DNA of 64,000 nucleotides from positions 37,587,701 through 37,651,700 of the forward strand of contig OY292275.1 in NCBI GenBank assembly GCA_958496175.1, written 5' to 3'. The DNA is from Sisyra terminalis (lineage: Eukaryota; Arthropoda; Insecta; Neuroptera; Sisyridae). Shown one piece after another: positions 45,555 to 55,159 of this stretch. Below the pieces are notes generated by a model that saw only the letters and a list, made by a program, of their open reading frames with translations, made no database searches and was not told the origin of the DNA. The position numbers and the translations under genes were made by a program. Positions within the stretch are counted from its first letter, which is position 1; every line of letters starts with the position of its first letter.

Positions 45555-46987
45555 GGGTAATAGTACCAAATACTGAACATTTTTGATAAAAACAACAAAA
45601 AGACATTTCGTACAAAATTGTTATTTAACCTAAAGAACGGCTACAAGCATTTATATTATTATTGAAATATTAGCTTTCAATTTTTAATGTTTTTTTTACT
45701 CTATTATTTAATAATTTACTTAAAATTATGATAAAAGTCATTACAGCCGATTGTCCCTAATATTGAACACCTAGCACTTAATATTGACCGGTCATGTTCC
45801 AAATATTGAACAGTAGTGTCACATTTATGATAGTTACAAAACTATACTTATTTTTTATCTGGATTATTAATTTTTTTATTCTTTGGATTTTTATTTTAAA
45901 ATTATAAATAATTTTAACAAATTAACACGTTAGTCACTATCGGAATCAATCACAGGTCTTTGGCATCGTTTTTTGGTAACTCACCTCGTTGTATCTTGTT
46001 AGGTGCAGTGAGTTTGATCAGTTCTTTTTTAATCTTTTTTTCTATATTTTCCTTTTATTTTTTTGCGTTGTTCTTCTTTTTTTTTGTTCACGTTTTTTCA
46101 ATTTTTCAATCGTTGACCTAACTTACAGGGAACAACTTGGTCTTGTTTTACTTTGTTAAATAAAGTACCCTTTGGTATATTATATTGCTGACTAGCTTTG
46201 TTAATACTTAATTCCGAATTTTTAACACTATTCACAGCATTTTCTAAATCCTCAAGACTATATTGCCATCTCTGACGGTTTTGAACTGACTTTTTGTTTT
46301 TAATTAGAGGTTTTGATGTCATTTTAAGACACAGTTAAGTAAGTTACCTATCTAGAATGAAAATAAAATAAATACTTGCTTTAACTTAAAAAAAAATGTA
46401 TTATTTAAATTTATTATTAATTATTTTGTGAATTCTTTAAAACTGAAACCATAAACTTTAAGATAAACTTATCATTATCTGCAAATAATACCCTGGTCAT
46501 TCAATGGTGCCTTAAATTTAATAAATGTTCTAATTACTGACCAACGAACATTTTAATGGTGCACTCGATAATTCACGACACCAATTGTTGGACAGATTAA
46601 TATTTAAATTGCAGCGACAATTATAATAAAAACAATTACTGACAACTAATCTTTGCTATTTTAACTTCATGATAAATACTAAATTATTTATTACAAAGTT
46701 ATTAAACTTATAAAATTTGACTGTAAATGTACTTACTAAACACAACAAAGTTAAGTTTCTAATGACCAGTTTTCATGGTTTACTGACAGGTGTCCACAAA
46801 CTTTTTTTTTTTAGTTTTATTGCGCAATATGTTTGCACATGTGACCATTTATATTTACAATATAAGTATTAATTAATAATTAGGTATATATTCAATATGA
46901 AATCAAACTTCAAATTATTCTAAAAATTAAGTTCCTACGCAGCCCGTTCAATAAATGGAGCCTGTTCAATATTTAGTACCGCTACCC
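45555..46987 (-). mobile_element. Non-autonomous pogo/Tigger-like transposon (1433 bp)
   Basis: Terminal inverted repeats GGGTAATAGTACCAAATACT(GAACA) and, at the far end read in reverse, GGGTAGCGGTACTAAATATT(GAACA) differ at only a few positions. TA dinucleotides flank both tips (45553-45554, 46988-46989), as for Tc1/mariner-type elements. Subterminal copies of AATATTGAACA occur at 45760-45800. The reverse strand encodes a Psq-type helix-turn-helix (46322-46098), but the DDE catalytic region is missing. The insertion lies inside a LINE RNase H domain, so it is younger than that LINE. Confidence 0.85.
46098..46322 (-). pseudogene. Truncated pogo-type transposase: Psq helix-turn-helix only
   Basis: The 74-residue product starts MTSKPLIKNKKS. 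Residues 19-60 form a Psq/CENP-B-N-type DNA-binding domain: W..SLEDLENAVNSVKN, then LSINKASQQYNIPKGTL, then FNKVK, matching the family pattern of a W, a first helix, SI..A...Y.IP..TL. Such domains bind the transposon ends. Full pogo/Tigger proteins continue with a second DNA-binding domain and a DDE endonuclease; here the frame reaches a stop after LGQRLKN. The next stretch in frame is only Lys-rich (KNVNKKKRTTQKNKRKI, with stops), as at the far C-terminus of such proteins. This suggests an internal deletion of the catalytic region. Confidence 0.75.
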
Positions 46988-46989
46988 TA

Positions 46990-47220
46990 TTACGCACATT
47001 TGGTATGTGTAAGTTTCATAGAGAATGTGTTCTTCTTCTTCTTATATACCAAGGGGCATCAATAATTAACCTCAGGGTTTTCGACTGAAAGCGCTGGATC
47101 TTGTCCACGTTAGAGCCACTAAATGCATATATGAAACTAATCTAGTGTAAAGAAAGCTGTGCACAAATGTGGTTAGTGGTATATAAATAATTTTTTTGAA
47201 GCAGATTGATTCAAATGTGA
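46990..47220. other. Noncoding DNA between two LINE fragments
   Basis: No clear coding; it could be decayed LINE. It contains a TTCTTCTTCTTC run at 47029-47041. Confidence 0.25.
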
Positions 47221-47224
47221 TAAG

Positions 47225-47490
47225 TAAAATCTAGTTTATATTTCGTATAACTTTTCCAACGCTGTCCTGAAACATTGATAAGTTTACACTTAGCACATAT
47301 GTACCCAATACCATCGATATATTCTCTGACAACCAGGCTGTGCTAGAAACGTTGATAAAATCACAGATCAACTCCAAACTACTACGAGAGTGCCATAGTG
47401 TCGACCGATCTAGTTGCCAAATCCAAGTAACATTGGGCTGAGTGTAACATTGGCAATCGAAATACGTATCAAAATATTTGTTTGATCTTT
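47225..47490 (+). mobile_element. LINE RNase H fragment, central part
   Basis: The forward frame reads FTLSTYVPNTIDIFSDNQAV, then LETLIKSQINSKLLRECHSV, then QIQVTLG, a stop, and HWQSKYV. SDNQA with the third catalytic Asp, the ...S.I.SK...EC spacer and Q.TL.WV (here broken by a stop) are typical of LINE RNase H. It may continue the domain broken at 45554, or be a separate insertion of the same kind: 240 bp of unrelated sequence lies between. The larger frame on the opposite strand (47231-47497) is a shadow. Confidence 0.7.
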
Positions 47491-47497
47491 TATTCAA

Positions 47498-49335
47498 ATC
47501 TATGTTTATAGTCCACTTTTGTAAATTATATTACATCAATAAAACACAATATATTTTACGTATTGTATAAACAGTATAACTGTTCAAAGTTAGTGGAAAA
47601 AATCTAATTTGTTTTCATCAAAAAGCAACACCAACGGTAAAAAACACACTAAAGAAAGGTGGGAAACTCTTGCCAAAATTTAATTGCTGAAATACTACAT
47701 TTAAGTAAACCTCAGACCAGATTGGTGGCAGGCATCATAATCGGTCATTGTTATCTAAAATATGCACCTATGAAAAGATATCTTGAGGGTATAATTTCAG
47801 AAAAATAATCAAAATATTTTAATGTGGTTATTTCTCAAATTCTTACAACCATTTGTACTCGATTACAATTTTCCTTTGAAAAAAAAAACATCTCATCAAT
47901 TTTGTCGAAAATTCGAATTTTTTCTATAGTAACCATTTTCTCAAAAATTGTTATTCTTACAATTCCTTCGATCATTACCAATATTGATTCATATGCTAGA
48001 AGAATCTAATCTTTTTTTGATTTCAAATAATCCAAACTGAAGATATCATGATCACCGTCAAACGCCTATTTTTTTAAAGACCTTCGGGAGACCGTCTATA
48101 GAAGTAGTGTATACTAAGTGTGTGATCTAGGGTATCATTAGTAACTTAAGAGTAGACATTATCTGAATAATTAATTCTTGTGTTTGTTCAAATCCCTTTT
48201 TATAAAAAAATATTAAAAAAATGTATTCTTTGGGCCTTGAAACTGTGTATAACCCATTAATAAAATTAACTAAGATTGTACACAAGTTTTGGAAAAAAAT
48301 GAGCGAAAATACCTAGAAAAATGCATTGGTAAAAATGTAGCACTATTGTAGTTGACCAGAACTTTGTTTTACTTTATTCGATATAATTCCAACGAATAAA
48401 AACGTTTTAATCACGCGCGAATTACGAATGAAATTTATTGAATTAAATTTTAGTAGCTGATACGCTGCATGATTTGCATTCCGCCACATTTTCGACAAAT
48501 TGTAACGCATTTTTACAGACAACAAATTATTCTTTAAGCCGATCAAACCCACAATTACGTATGTAATGCCATAATTTGCGTAGCATATCAATTAAATATC
48601 GGTCGATTTCATACCTTTTTTTCAACCAATTAAAGATTAAGCATATTATAATATATATTCATTTCCAATTGTAACACTAAATTAAATAAACACCGTACAA
48701 TATTGCTATGAGATAACTAATCTATCGATTATGAATTTTTATTTTTGATGTATTGAACTAATTGTTTCTATTGTGTTTAATGAAAAGCTTAAAAAATTAA
48801 AGAAACAACTGGTGAGTTAAGAATAAATACTTATAATTCTTTTATTATAGAGATAAATTATGTTTTTTTAACATTTTTATTTTATATTATAATAGACATG
48901 TACATTGTACGCCTATGCTTCTAAATCGCCTATTCAATAATTCTCATTCCACCTCCGACAGGGTTACGCATCTCGTTTAATTTTCACTTTCATAATTATT
49001 TTCAGGTGATTAATATCTATGTGTAGGAACCATTTATCAATCCCTAAATCCAAAGTTCCCATACTACCAACAAGGCATAATTTATTTCCTCAAACCGGCC
49101 TGTATCCTCCAAAACAATAACGAAAGTCATCACATAAATTGGATGGATCCATTCAAGCGACAACTACGATAATTGTTATCAAAAACATGTAAGCCTATAA
49201 GAGAGAAGAGAAAATAAGTAGAGCAGTTACAGGTCCAACAAAGACGCATTTATTAAATTGATAAATAGATATTTCTTAATGAACTCGAGGAGGACATACT
49301 TGGATCAAACACAGGCATTATTGTATGATGTTTAA
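47498..49335. other. AT-rich noncoding DNA
   Basis: Nothing recognised. Confidence 0.35.
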
Positions 49336-49339
49336 TGTA

Positions 49340-49700
49340 AATTGAAGGCAAATGGGAGGAGATGCAGACAGGGGCGAAGAGGAATTAATAAAATACAAAA
49401 TGTCGGTCGAAGTAATTATTATCTATTAATTAATGTTGCGATGACCGAGAAGACGAGTTCCATCGGATCTTTGTCCCATCTCGTGACTTGCTGCACTTGG
49501 GTTTTGTCATTCGATCAACGTTCATCCAAATAAAGCGCATAATGATCTTTTTCTTGGACGACTTTACCGTTAATGATACGGGATATACAATTGCCGAGAA
49601 AGCGAACAGAGGGAGACGGTTTCGATACAGATATAGTATTGAGTTCGATGTCATGTACAGTACTTGTATATTTGAATTATCGTCTTGTAGGTGTGTCTCG
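49340..49700. promoter_or_regulatory. GC-richer island with TAATTA sites; candidate regulatory DNA
   Basis: GAATTAATAAAATAC, GTAATTATTATCTATTAATT followed by AATGTTGCGATG, then CATCGGATCTTTGTCCCATC and a CG-containing 3' part. Three overlapping frames on both strands (49342-49533, 49430-49654, 49488-49706) lack domains, which speaks for noncoding constraint rather than coding. Inference only. Confidence 0.22.
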
Positions 49701-49937
49701 GAATGAAAAAAGAGACGAGACTTCTTAATTTATAGCTTGAGTTATGCACTTCCGTTTTGGGGTTTGGACGTTTCTAAAAACTATAGATATCAATGGTTTT
49801 AAGGGCAAGTAAAAGTTTGTTTCGAGGAGTTTTAGAATTTTTTTTTTTAAATCGTTGAAGAGTGACTTATCGCAAATCTTCTACAAAAATTGAAATAAAA
49901 CAGATTGAGCTGACGGTACCCCAAAGAGCTTCTTCTT

Positions 49938-50198
49938 TATATATGTTACAGTAAATTTGAATTACCAGTGAGAATATATTAGATAGATACATTAGATATT
50001 AGGTAGACCTTAGCGAATTAAAAAATAATAGCAGTGTATGTACGTATATAGAGACAGTACATGTTCATAGGGACAGTGTATAGGCCTCCCCCTGCGAATT
50101 ATTTTTTAATTCGTTAAGTTCTACCTAATATCTAATATATTTTCACCAGTGAGAATATATTTTCACTGGTAATACAAATTCACTGTAACATGTACATA
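49938..50198. repeat. Long foldback repeat (261 bp), MITE-like
   Basis: The left arm (49938-50034) ATATGTTACAGTAAATTTG...TTACCAGTGAGAATATATTAG...AGATATTAGGTAGACCTTAG...GAATTAAAAAATAATAGCAG pairs with the right arm (50092-50198) CTGCGAATTATTTTTTAATT...GTTAAGTTCTACCTAATATC...TCACTGGTAATACAAATTCA...CTGTAACATGTACATA. The right arm carries an extra CACCAGTGAGAATATATTTT block. The loop is about 57 bp. No coding, class unknown. Confidence 0.75.
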
Positions 50199-50322
50199 AA
50201 AACCAACATCTCTCTGTCCATTTAAGAGATACTATTTGAGTCATCTTTTTAATAATTTGAAGATAAATAAAAGATAAATAATTCTCAGCAGTATTATAAT
50301 CAATTTATTTTCGATAGCAAAC

Positions 50323-50330
50323 ACAGAATG
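50323..50330. repeat. hAT target-site duplication, left copy
   Basis: ACAGAATG; the partner ACAGAATT is at 50425-50432 (7/8). Confidence 0.65.
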
Positions 50331-50424
50331 CAAGAGCGGATAAAGGAGCGGGTAAGCCGGGCGTCTGCCCGGGGCGCTAAAATTTGTTTTGTTTGAGGTG
50401 CTCAAAACTCTAAAACCAACCCTG
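50331..50424 (+). mobile_element. Very short non-autonomous hAT element (94 bp)
   Basis: The left end CAAGAGCGGATAAAGGAGCGGG recalls the CAGGGGCGGAT...GG tip of a common hAT group. The GC-rich core GCCGGGCGTCTGCCCGGGGC is self-complementary. The right end reads CCAACCCTG. Flanking 8-mers match at 7 of 8 positions. Confidence 0.65.
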
Positions 50425-50432
50425 ACAGAATT
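50425..50432. repeat. hAT target-site duplication, right copy
   Basis: ACAGAATT, partner of 50323-50330. Confidence 0.65.
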
Positions 50433-50726
50433 GTAGTAATTACAAATATGGCGAACATTTCAATTTCCAATCGAGAATGACAAATTTTTACATTTCTTTA
50501 ATTAACTAATGATAATAGAATTATAATTTTTGAAAACCAATAAAAATACAATGCCCTAACCCACTGCGGTAACATTTATTTAATTTTTAACCATAAGAGG
50601 TGAAATAAGGGGTTGATTTTTTTAAACTTTCACTAATTAACACAGCACTATCATAAATTTTAAGACGCCAATTGCCAATTTAAATATGATTTCTATTGGT
50701 TATTATTTTCACTATCATTAATTCAC
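50433..50726. other. AT-rich noncoding DNA
   Basis: Nothing recognised. Confidence 0.35.
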
Positions 50727-50729
50727 TAA

Positions 50730-50936
50730 GGGCTGGTATTTTCACATCTAGGTAGTGATATTTATCGTCTAGATAAAATTTAAACCGGAGAATAGAGAAA
50801 ACATGCGTATTTTCACTTAATGATTGTGATATATGTTGGATGAATGTGTAGGAATTATTTGACAGATAAATTTTTATCTATTAAGTTGCTATCCTACGGA
50901 TATAGTTTGTCTATCCATGAGTGAAAGTACCGGCCC
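50730..50936 (+). mobile_element. Harbinger-like MITE, best-preserved copy (207 bp)
   Basis: The tips GGGCTGGTATTTTCAC and, inverted, GGGCCGGTACTTTCAC match at 14 of 16. TAA occurs immediately outside both ends (50727-50729, 50937-50939), the 3-bp duplication expected for PIF/Harbinger. Internal ATATTTATCGTCTAGATAAA and GGAGAATAGAGAAAACATGC match the pair at 10.86-11.2 kb. No coding. Confidence 0.8.
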
Positions 50937-50939
50937 TAA

Positions 50940-51461
50940 GAGAATAATAACATACAGTTGATTATTCAGTCTTTAGATAAGTTTTCTGCATTAATGTCTT
51001 TTATATTATTATTTTTATACGGCAACAAATAAATCGTTTGTATTTCATTAATTTTTTTGATTAAAATAGGAATTTAATGCTTTAAATTTAAGGTAATTGT
51101 AATTGGTAGGTCAGTAATAAAATGAAAACTTGTATTGTAGCTTTATGAACGTTACGTTATAATATTTGTTTCATTGCTAGTATTTCTGCAAATATTGCTT
51201 CTTTTTATTAAACCAAAGGTATGGGAGATATTTCTACATACATTTTAAAAACGTTAAAGGCATTTTTGGGGTATGCGTAATATTTTTATTGAACGAGTAA
51301 TTTAAATTAAGGTATGTATGTATTTTTCAAAAGACAGTCAAACTATTTAACAACGTTGTTGATTTATTATTAAACCACGCTGAAGAAGTCGAGAGTATCG
51401 AAAAATTTATACTAACAAAAAGTTTACAACTGTAATTTCTGTAGTTTATGAATACTGTATT
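50940..51461. other. AT-rich noncoding DNA
   Basis: Nothing recognised. Confidence 0.35.
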
Positions 51462-51469
51462 GTTTAGAA
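51462..51469. repeat. hAT target-site duplication, left copy
   Basis: GTTTAGAA; the partner GTTTAGAG is at 51710-51717 (7/8). Confidence 0.8.
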
Positions 51470-51709
51470 CAGTGATTCTTAACCTTGTTGGTGGCACCGA
51501 TCCCTAAGAGTTCCATATACACATTTACCGAAACCTTTTTAAATTGAAAAATAAAATATGATTTTTGGAAACTCAAAATATAGGTATATATTTATACTTA
51601 GGTCATATGCGTCAGGGGTGGTGTCTTGGCATCCACCGAACCTGCGAGACTGATTCATCGAGCCCCTGGGGACAATTGAACCCAGGTTGACCCATGTTAA
51701 GAACCACTG
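51470..51709 (-). mobile_element. Non-autonomous hAT element, family 1 (240 bp), inverted
   Basis: The tips CAGTGATTCTTAACC and GTTAAGAACCACTG are inverted repeats, with 7/8-matching 8-bp duplications outside. Relative to the 20.97-kb copy it lies on the reverse strand: CCACCGAACCTGCGAGACTG near its right side is the complement of the GGTTCGGTG...CAGT blocks. Length is close to the 231-bp copy. Confidence 0.9.
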
Positions 51710-51717
51710 GTTTAGAG
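51710..51717. repeat. hAT target-site duplication, right copy
   Basis: GTTTAGAG, partner of 51462-51469. Confidence 0.8.
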
Positions 51718-52605
51718 TATTAAAAAAATAACTTTACGCATGTAGCTCAAAATTCTTAGCTGCAATTTTTTACTCATTCAAAAGGATTTTACATTAGATA
51801 AAGATAAACCCCGTGCTTAGCGATTACCAAAATCCTCCCTTACGGTCCCTTATTTTGTTTTTTTTCGTTGGTCGCTTTTAATTTTAATTATAGGCGAAAT
51901 CAACCTATCATGACGAATTTTTTAAACACTAAAAATGGTGTTTTGTTTAAATTAATTGGAGTAATTACGACTGTATCAGATGTACCTACTGTACTTCAAA
52001 ATCGAAAATAGCTGAAGTGGGGGAAGGAAAATTTTGAAAATGCACAAAGTCAGTGTTTGTGGATTCACATATCTCATCAAAAAATTTTTTGATTAAGCAA
52101 ATGTAGATCCGAAATTTTTGGGTCCAATATACCTATATTTTTTTCTAAGTGCACTATAACCACATTGCAAAAAATGCGCTCACTGACTTTTATTTTCTTC
52201 CTATTTAAAAATCTAATAAGTAATATCTGGAAACATCATGCATTAATTTTTTCAGTAAAACTGCTTTATAGAGTATCGTGGAAGATGTTAGTACAATTGC
52301 GAATTGTATAATATTAAACAAGAAATAACTGCTGGGCAATAAGATTCATTATATTTTCCAGTAAAATTGAAGATTGCGCGCAATCATTTAATTTTTAGAT
52401 GCATCAATAGGTGAAGCGAAGAAAATGTTAAATCTCTATTTTCGCTTTAAGCATCCATAGTTGACCTTAACGGCAAAAGTTCAAACGAATGGATTAGTCA
52501 AGTACAAAAATTTTTTTCTTGATTATCTCATTAAAGTTTGAGAAAAGGCAGTTTGTAATTTTAAAATTATAAATAATTAATTATATAAAGATTTTAAAAT
52601 AGATA
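51718..52605. other. AT-rich noncoding DNA
   Basis: Nothing recognised. Confidence 0.35.
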
Positions 52606-52614
52606 TCAAATCTA

Positions 52615-53160
52615 AAGTGGGATGCTCTTTGAGAGAAATTAATCGTTCGAAGGCGGCCCTGAATATGAATATAATTATCCGCAGATCCGGACAGGAAGAA
52701 AAAAACAGTTTGAACATCACTGGACTCAAAAAAGAGAAGAAACATATTGGAAACATGTGTTTCCCCGTTATTTATGACTTAAATTGCCGTGTACGATTTT
52801 AATATACACATGTTTTAAATGTCCCTCTTTTTCCATCATTTCATCCTTCTGTTTCTCTCTGGAAACCTCTGGTCGAGAGGAAACGTTATCGTCCGATCTC
52901 TGTTTCACTTGCGACAATTTCAATTGCAACTTGGAAACTTTTCATTTTGGAACTACAAAGACGCATTTACGGTTTTAAGTTTTTTGCATTTTGATTTATT
53001 TCAAAATAAATGCAAGTAAATCATTTTTGCGCGCGGTCGCTGCCACAACGTTGCTTTTTTTCTTTGAGTCCGTGAATAATTGAATCGTCGACGTGTTTCC
53101 AATCGTCGTAATAATATTTAGCTAAGTCATTTGTTCTTATCGCTAGAAGGAAGTTGTTTT
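52615..53160. promoter_or_regulatory. GC-richer island; candidate regulatory DNA
   Basis: Blocks such as ATTAATCGTTCGAAGGCGGC, ATCCGCAGATCCGGACAGG, ACGTTATCGTCCGATCTCTG, TTGCGCGCGGTCGCTGCC and AATCGTCGACGTGTTTCC are CpG-rich against an AT-rich background. Overlapping frames (52617-52802, 52784-52978, 52819-53019) show no known domain. Transposon ends absent. Confidence 0.22.
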
Positions 53161-54225
53161 AATTCCAAAGCAAATTTCTTTTTGAACAAAATAAATAACA
53201 CATTCAGTCGCACATTAAATATAGCGAAACTTATCAAGACTAGAAAAGAAAAGCTGTTCATCTTATTTGCAACTCATTTCTCAAAACCTACTCATTAAGT
53301 TCAGCTAATTAATTAATTAGCATACAGTCTAGTATGCAAAAGTAAATGTTCGAAAACATTGTCTTAAGGTGGAAACATTAAGATTTTGATCAGAAAAATA
53401 ATTTTAATTGGGAGAAAAACAAATATTTTCTTTCCATCAACCAAAATTATAATACAAAAAGGCATTAAAGTGTAAATAAAACATTTGAACTTGTAGTGGT
53501 TAAAAAAATAAGTTTGCACATGGGAAAATATAATTTCATAAATCCAATGAAAATTCGTCAAAAACTGATTAAGTCTCAAAATTAAGTTAATCAGATAATT
53601 TGGAAAATCAACAAAAATAAACAACCTTGAAATAAAAATTAAATTTTATGGTCGAAAATATCGTTTCACTTAGGTAATTATGTCAAACATTTTCATGGCA
53701 AAAAATTATCTCAGGAAATAATAACGACTAAAATGTAATGTAAAAGATCAAATTTTACGTAGGTACTTATAATAGTATATGGATATCTATGTATAATCAG
53801 CTATTTTGAATTATATCGATATGATCTTGAGTGTTTTAATTTCCTGATGTAATCAATAGTAATTAAAGCAATTTCATCTAATTGTGAGATAGTGACAACA
53901 ACCAAAGATACATAGTTTTTTTCCATACGGATTACCAAGACAAGGTTTGGAAAGCCTCAAAACTGCAGCCTTTTGCTTATTGTATTCCTTGAATTCCTAT
54001 TTCCTCTATTGCAATCTAAGAAGCTGAAAATATTTCAGTGGCCGGCGATGAAGATGCTGTGCGATTAATTCAGTACTAGGATCGGAAACCCCTAGGTCTA
54101 CCAAATGTAAGATTTGTTGACAAAAAATCAGCGGCAAGAAAAATAATCAAAGAGTAGTTTTATACTAATCATTATTCCTGGCAGAGCTAGAATATAGCAA
54201 AAAAACGAAGAGAAATTCTTCTCAA
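53161..54225. other. AT-rich noncoding DNA
   Basis: Nothing recognised. The reverse frame 53364-53624 is low-complexity hydrophobic and typical of chance in AT-rich DNA. Confidence 0.35.
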
Positions 54226-54229
54226 AATC

Positions 54230-54333
54230 GGCTCATATCCCTTTTAGAACCGTCAAATCTGGCAAAGTTGCATTTTCTATTTTTTTTTAAATTTAATTCG
54301 CGAATAAATCGACTAATAATGAAAATTCTCATG
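54230..54333 (+). repeat. Repeat family A, half-element copy 3
   Basis: GGCTCATATCCCTTTTAGAA, CCGTCAAATCTGGCAAAG, TTGCATTTTC and TTTAATTCGCGAATAAATCG match one arm of the palindromes at 20.5 and 42.5 kb. Confidence 0.7.
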
Positions 54334-54439
54334 TTTTATGAAGAGCATGTTAAGGCTCTCCAATTATGGAGAAGGAAAATGTGAGGATACGTACTAAATT
54401 TGGTATTATTCAATAAATAAAATACTTGTGATTTAGTAA

Positions 54440-54600
54440 CACTGATCTTAAGGTATAAGCTTGGATCAGGAACGTCGAAATTTGAGAATTGTTTTTGAAT
54501 GGTTTCGATATTATTCCTGTACGTATTGTTCACTTGAATGCAATTTGTACGTAAATTTTAACATGCCAGAAATAAAGTAGTGATTGTTATTTTCAAATAT
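54440..54600 (-). repeat. Inverted repeat, left member, with coding-like trace
   Basis: TATAAGCTTGGATCAGGAAC followed by GTCGA, and GTACGTATTGTTCACTTGAA followed by TGCAATTTGTACGTAAA, recur inverted at 54770-54895. On the reverse strand this copy reads NNTYRNN...DVPDPSLYLK; the other copy reads NNTYPFG...DVPDPSLYRS on the forward strand. The conserved wording hints at an old shared coding sequence, protein unknown. Confidence 0.65.
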
Positions 54601-54660
54601 GTATTTATATTGTATTATGTAAAATTAAATTTTCTAAATAAAGTCTACTTTGGGCAAGTC

Positions 54661-54750
54661 CACTTCAGCACACCCACAATTTGGCAACGTTGCATTTTCG
54701 ACTTTGTTTTAATTTAATTCGCGATTAAATCGGTCCATAATTAAAATAAC
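54661..54750 (+). repeat. Repeat family A, half-element copy 4
   Basis: TTTGGCAACGTTGCATTTTC, GACTTTGTTTTAATTTAATT and CGCGATTAAATCGG match the arm of family A. The segment directly adjoins the inverted repeat member at 54770-54895. Confidence 0.65.
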
Positions 54751-54769
54751 CGTCGCTTCTTCATTTCTG

Positions 54770-54895
54770 GCTTGTCAAAGTTTACGTACAAATTGCATTC
54801 GAGTGAACAATACGTACCCATTCGGAATAGTTATCTACAGTTCGGAATATCTCGACGTTCCTGATCCAAGCTTATACCGATCTTAATTTTCTAAA
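54770..54895 (+). repeat. Inverted repeat, right member, with coding-like trace
   Basis: Inverted partner of 54440-54600 with about 200 bp between them. The forward strand reads VNNTYPFGIVIYSSEYLDVP, then DPSLYRS and a stop. Confidence 0.65.
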
Positions 54896-54920
54896 TATGT
54901 ATCAGCTCCTTGATGGTAAA

Positions 54921-55094
54921 TTTACTATATGTACAGAGGATAGTTGTTGGAGCGAGTTAATACTTTTTGTTTAACGCAACGTTTCGCAATTGAAGAAAAT
55001 TGAAGAAGTAATAAATCATTGCGAAACGTCGCGTTAAGCAAAACGTATTAACTCATTTGCTCGCTCCAACCATTATCGTCTGAACATATAGTAA
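54921..55094. repeat. Foldback element (174 bp), MITE-like
   Basis: The arms TTTACTATATGTACAGAGGA...GTTGGAGCGAG...TTAATACTTTTTGTTTAACG...GTTTCGCAAT and their inverted partner ATTGCGAAACGTCGCGTTAA...GCTCGCTCCAACC...ACATATAGTAAA pair over about 70 bp, with one 6-base insertion in the right arm. The loop is about 27 bp and contains a short direct repeat (TTGAAGAA). No target duplication is obvious. Confidence 0.8.
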
Positions 55095-55159
55095 ACTGAT
55101 CCCAATGTAACAATTTTTGTACACAGTATTATGTTTTAAGCATTTTGAAACTAATGAAA

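Noticed and set aside
46800..46830. Terminal-repeat-like or poly(T) end of an LTR element
   Set aside because: It is only a T run inside the pogo-like element; no LTR pair or tRNA primer site was found.
47231..47497. 88-codon reverse frame as a gene
   Set aside because: It is the shadow of the forward-strand LINE RNase H fragment, which has a recognisable SDNQA motif.
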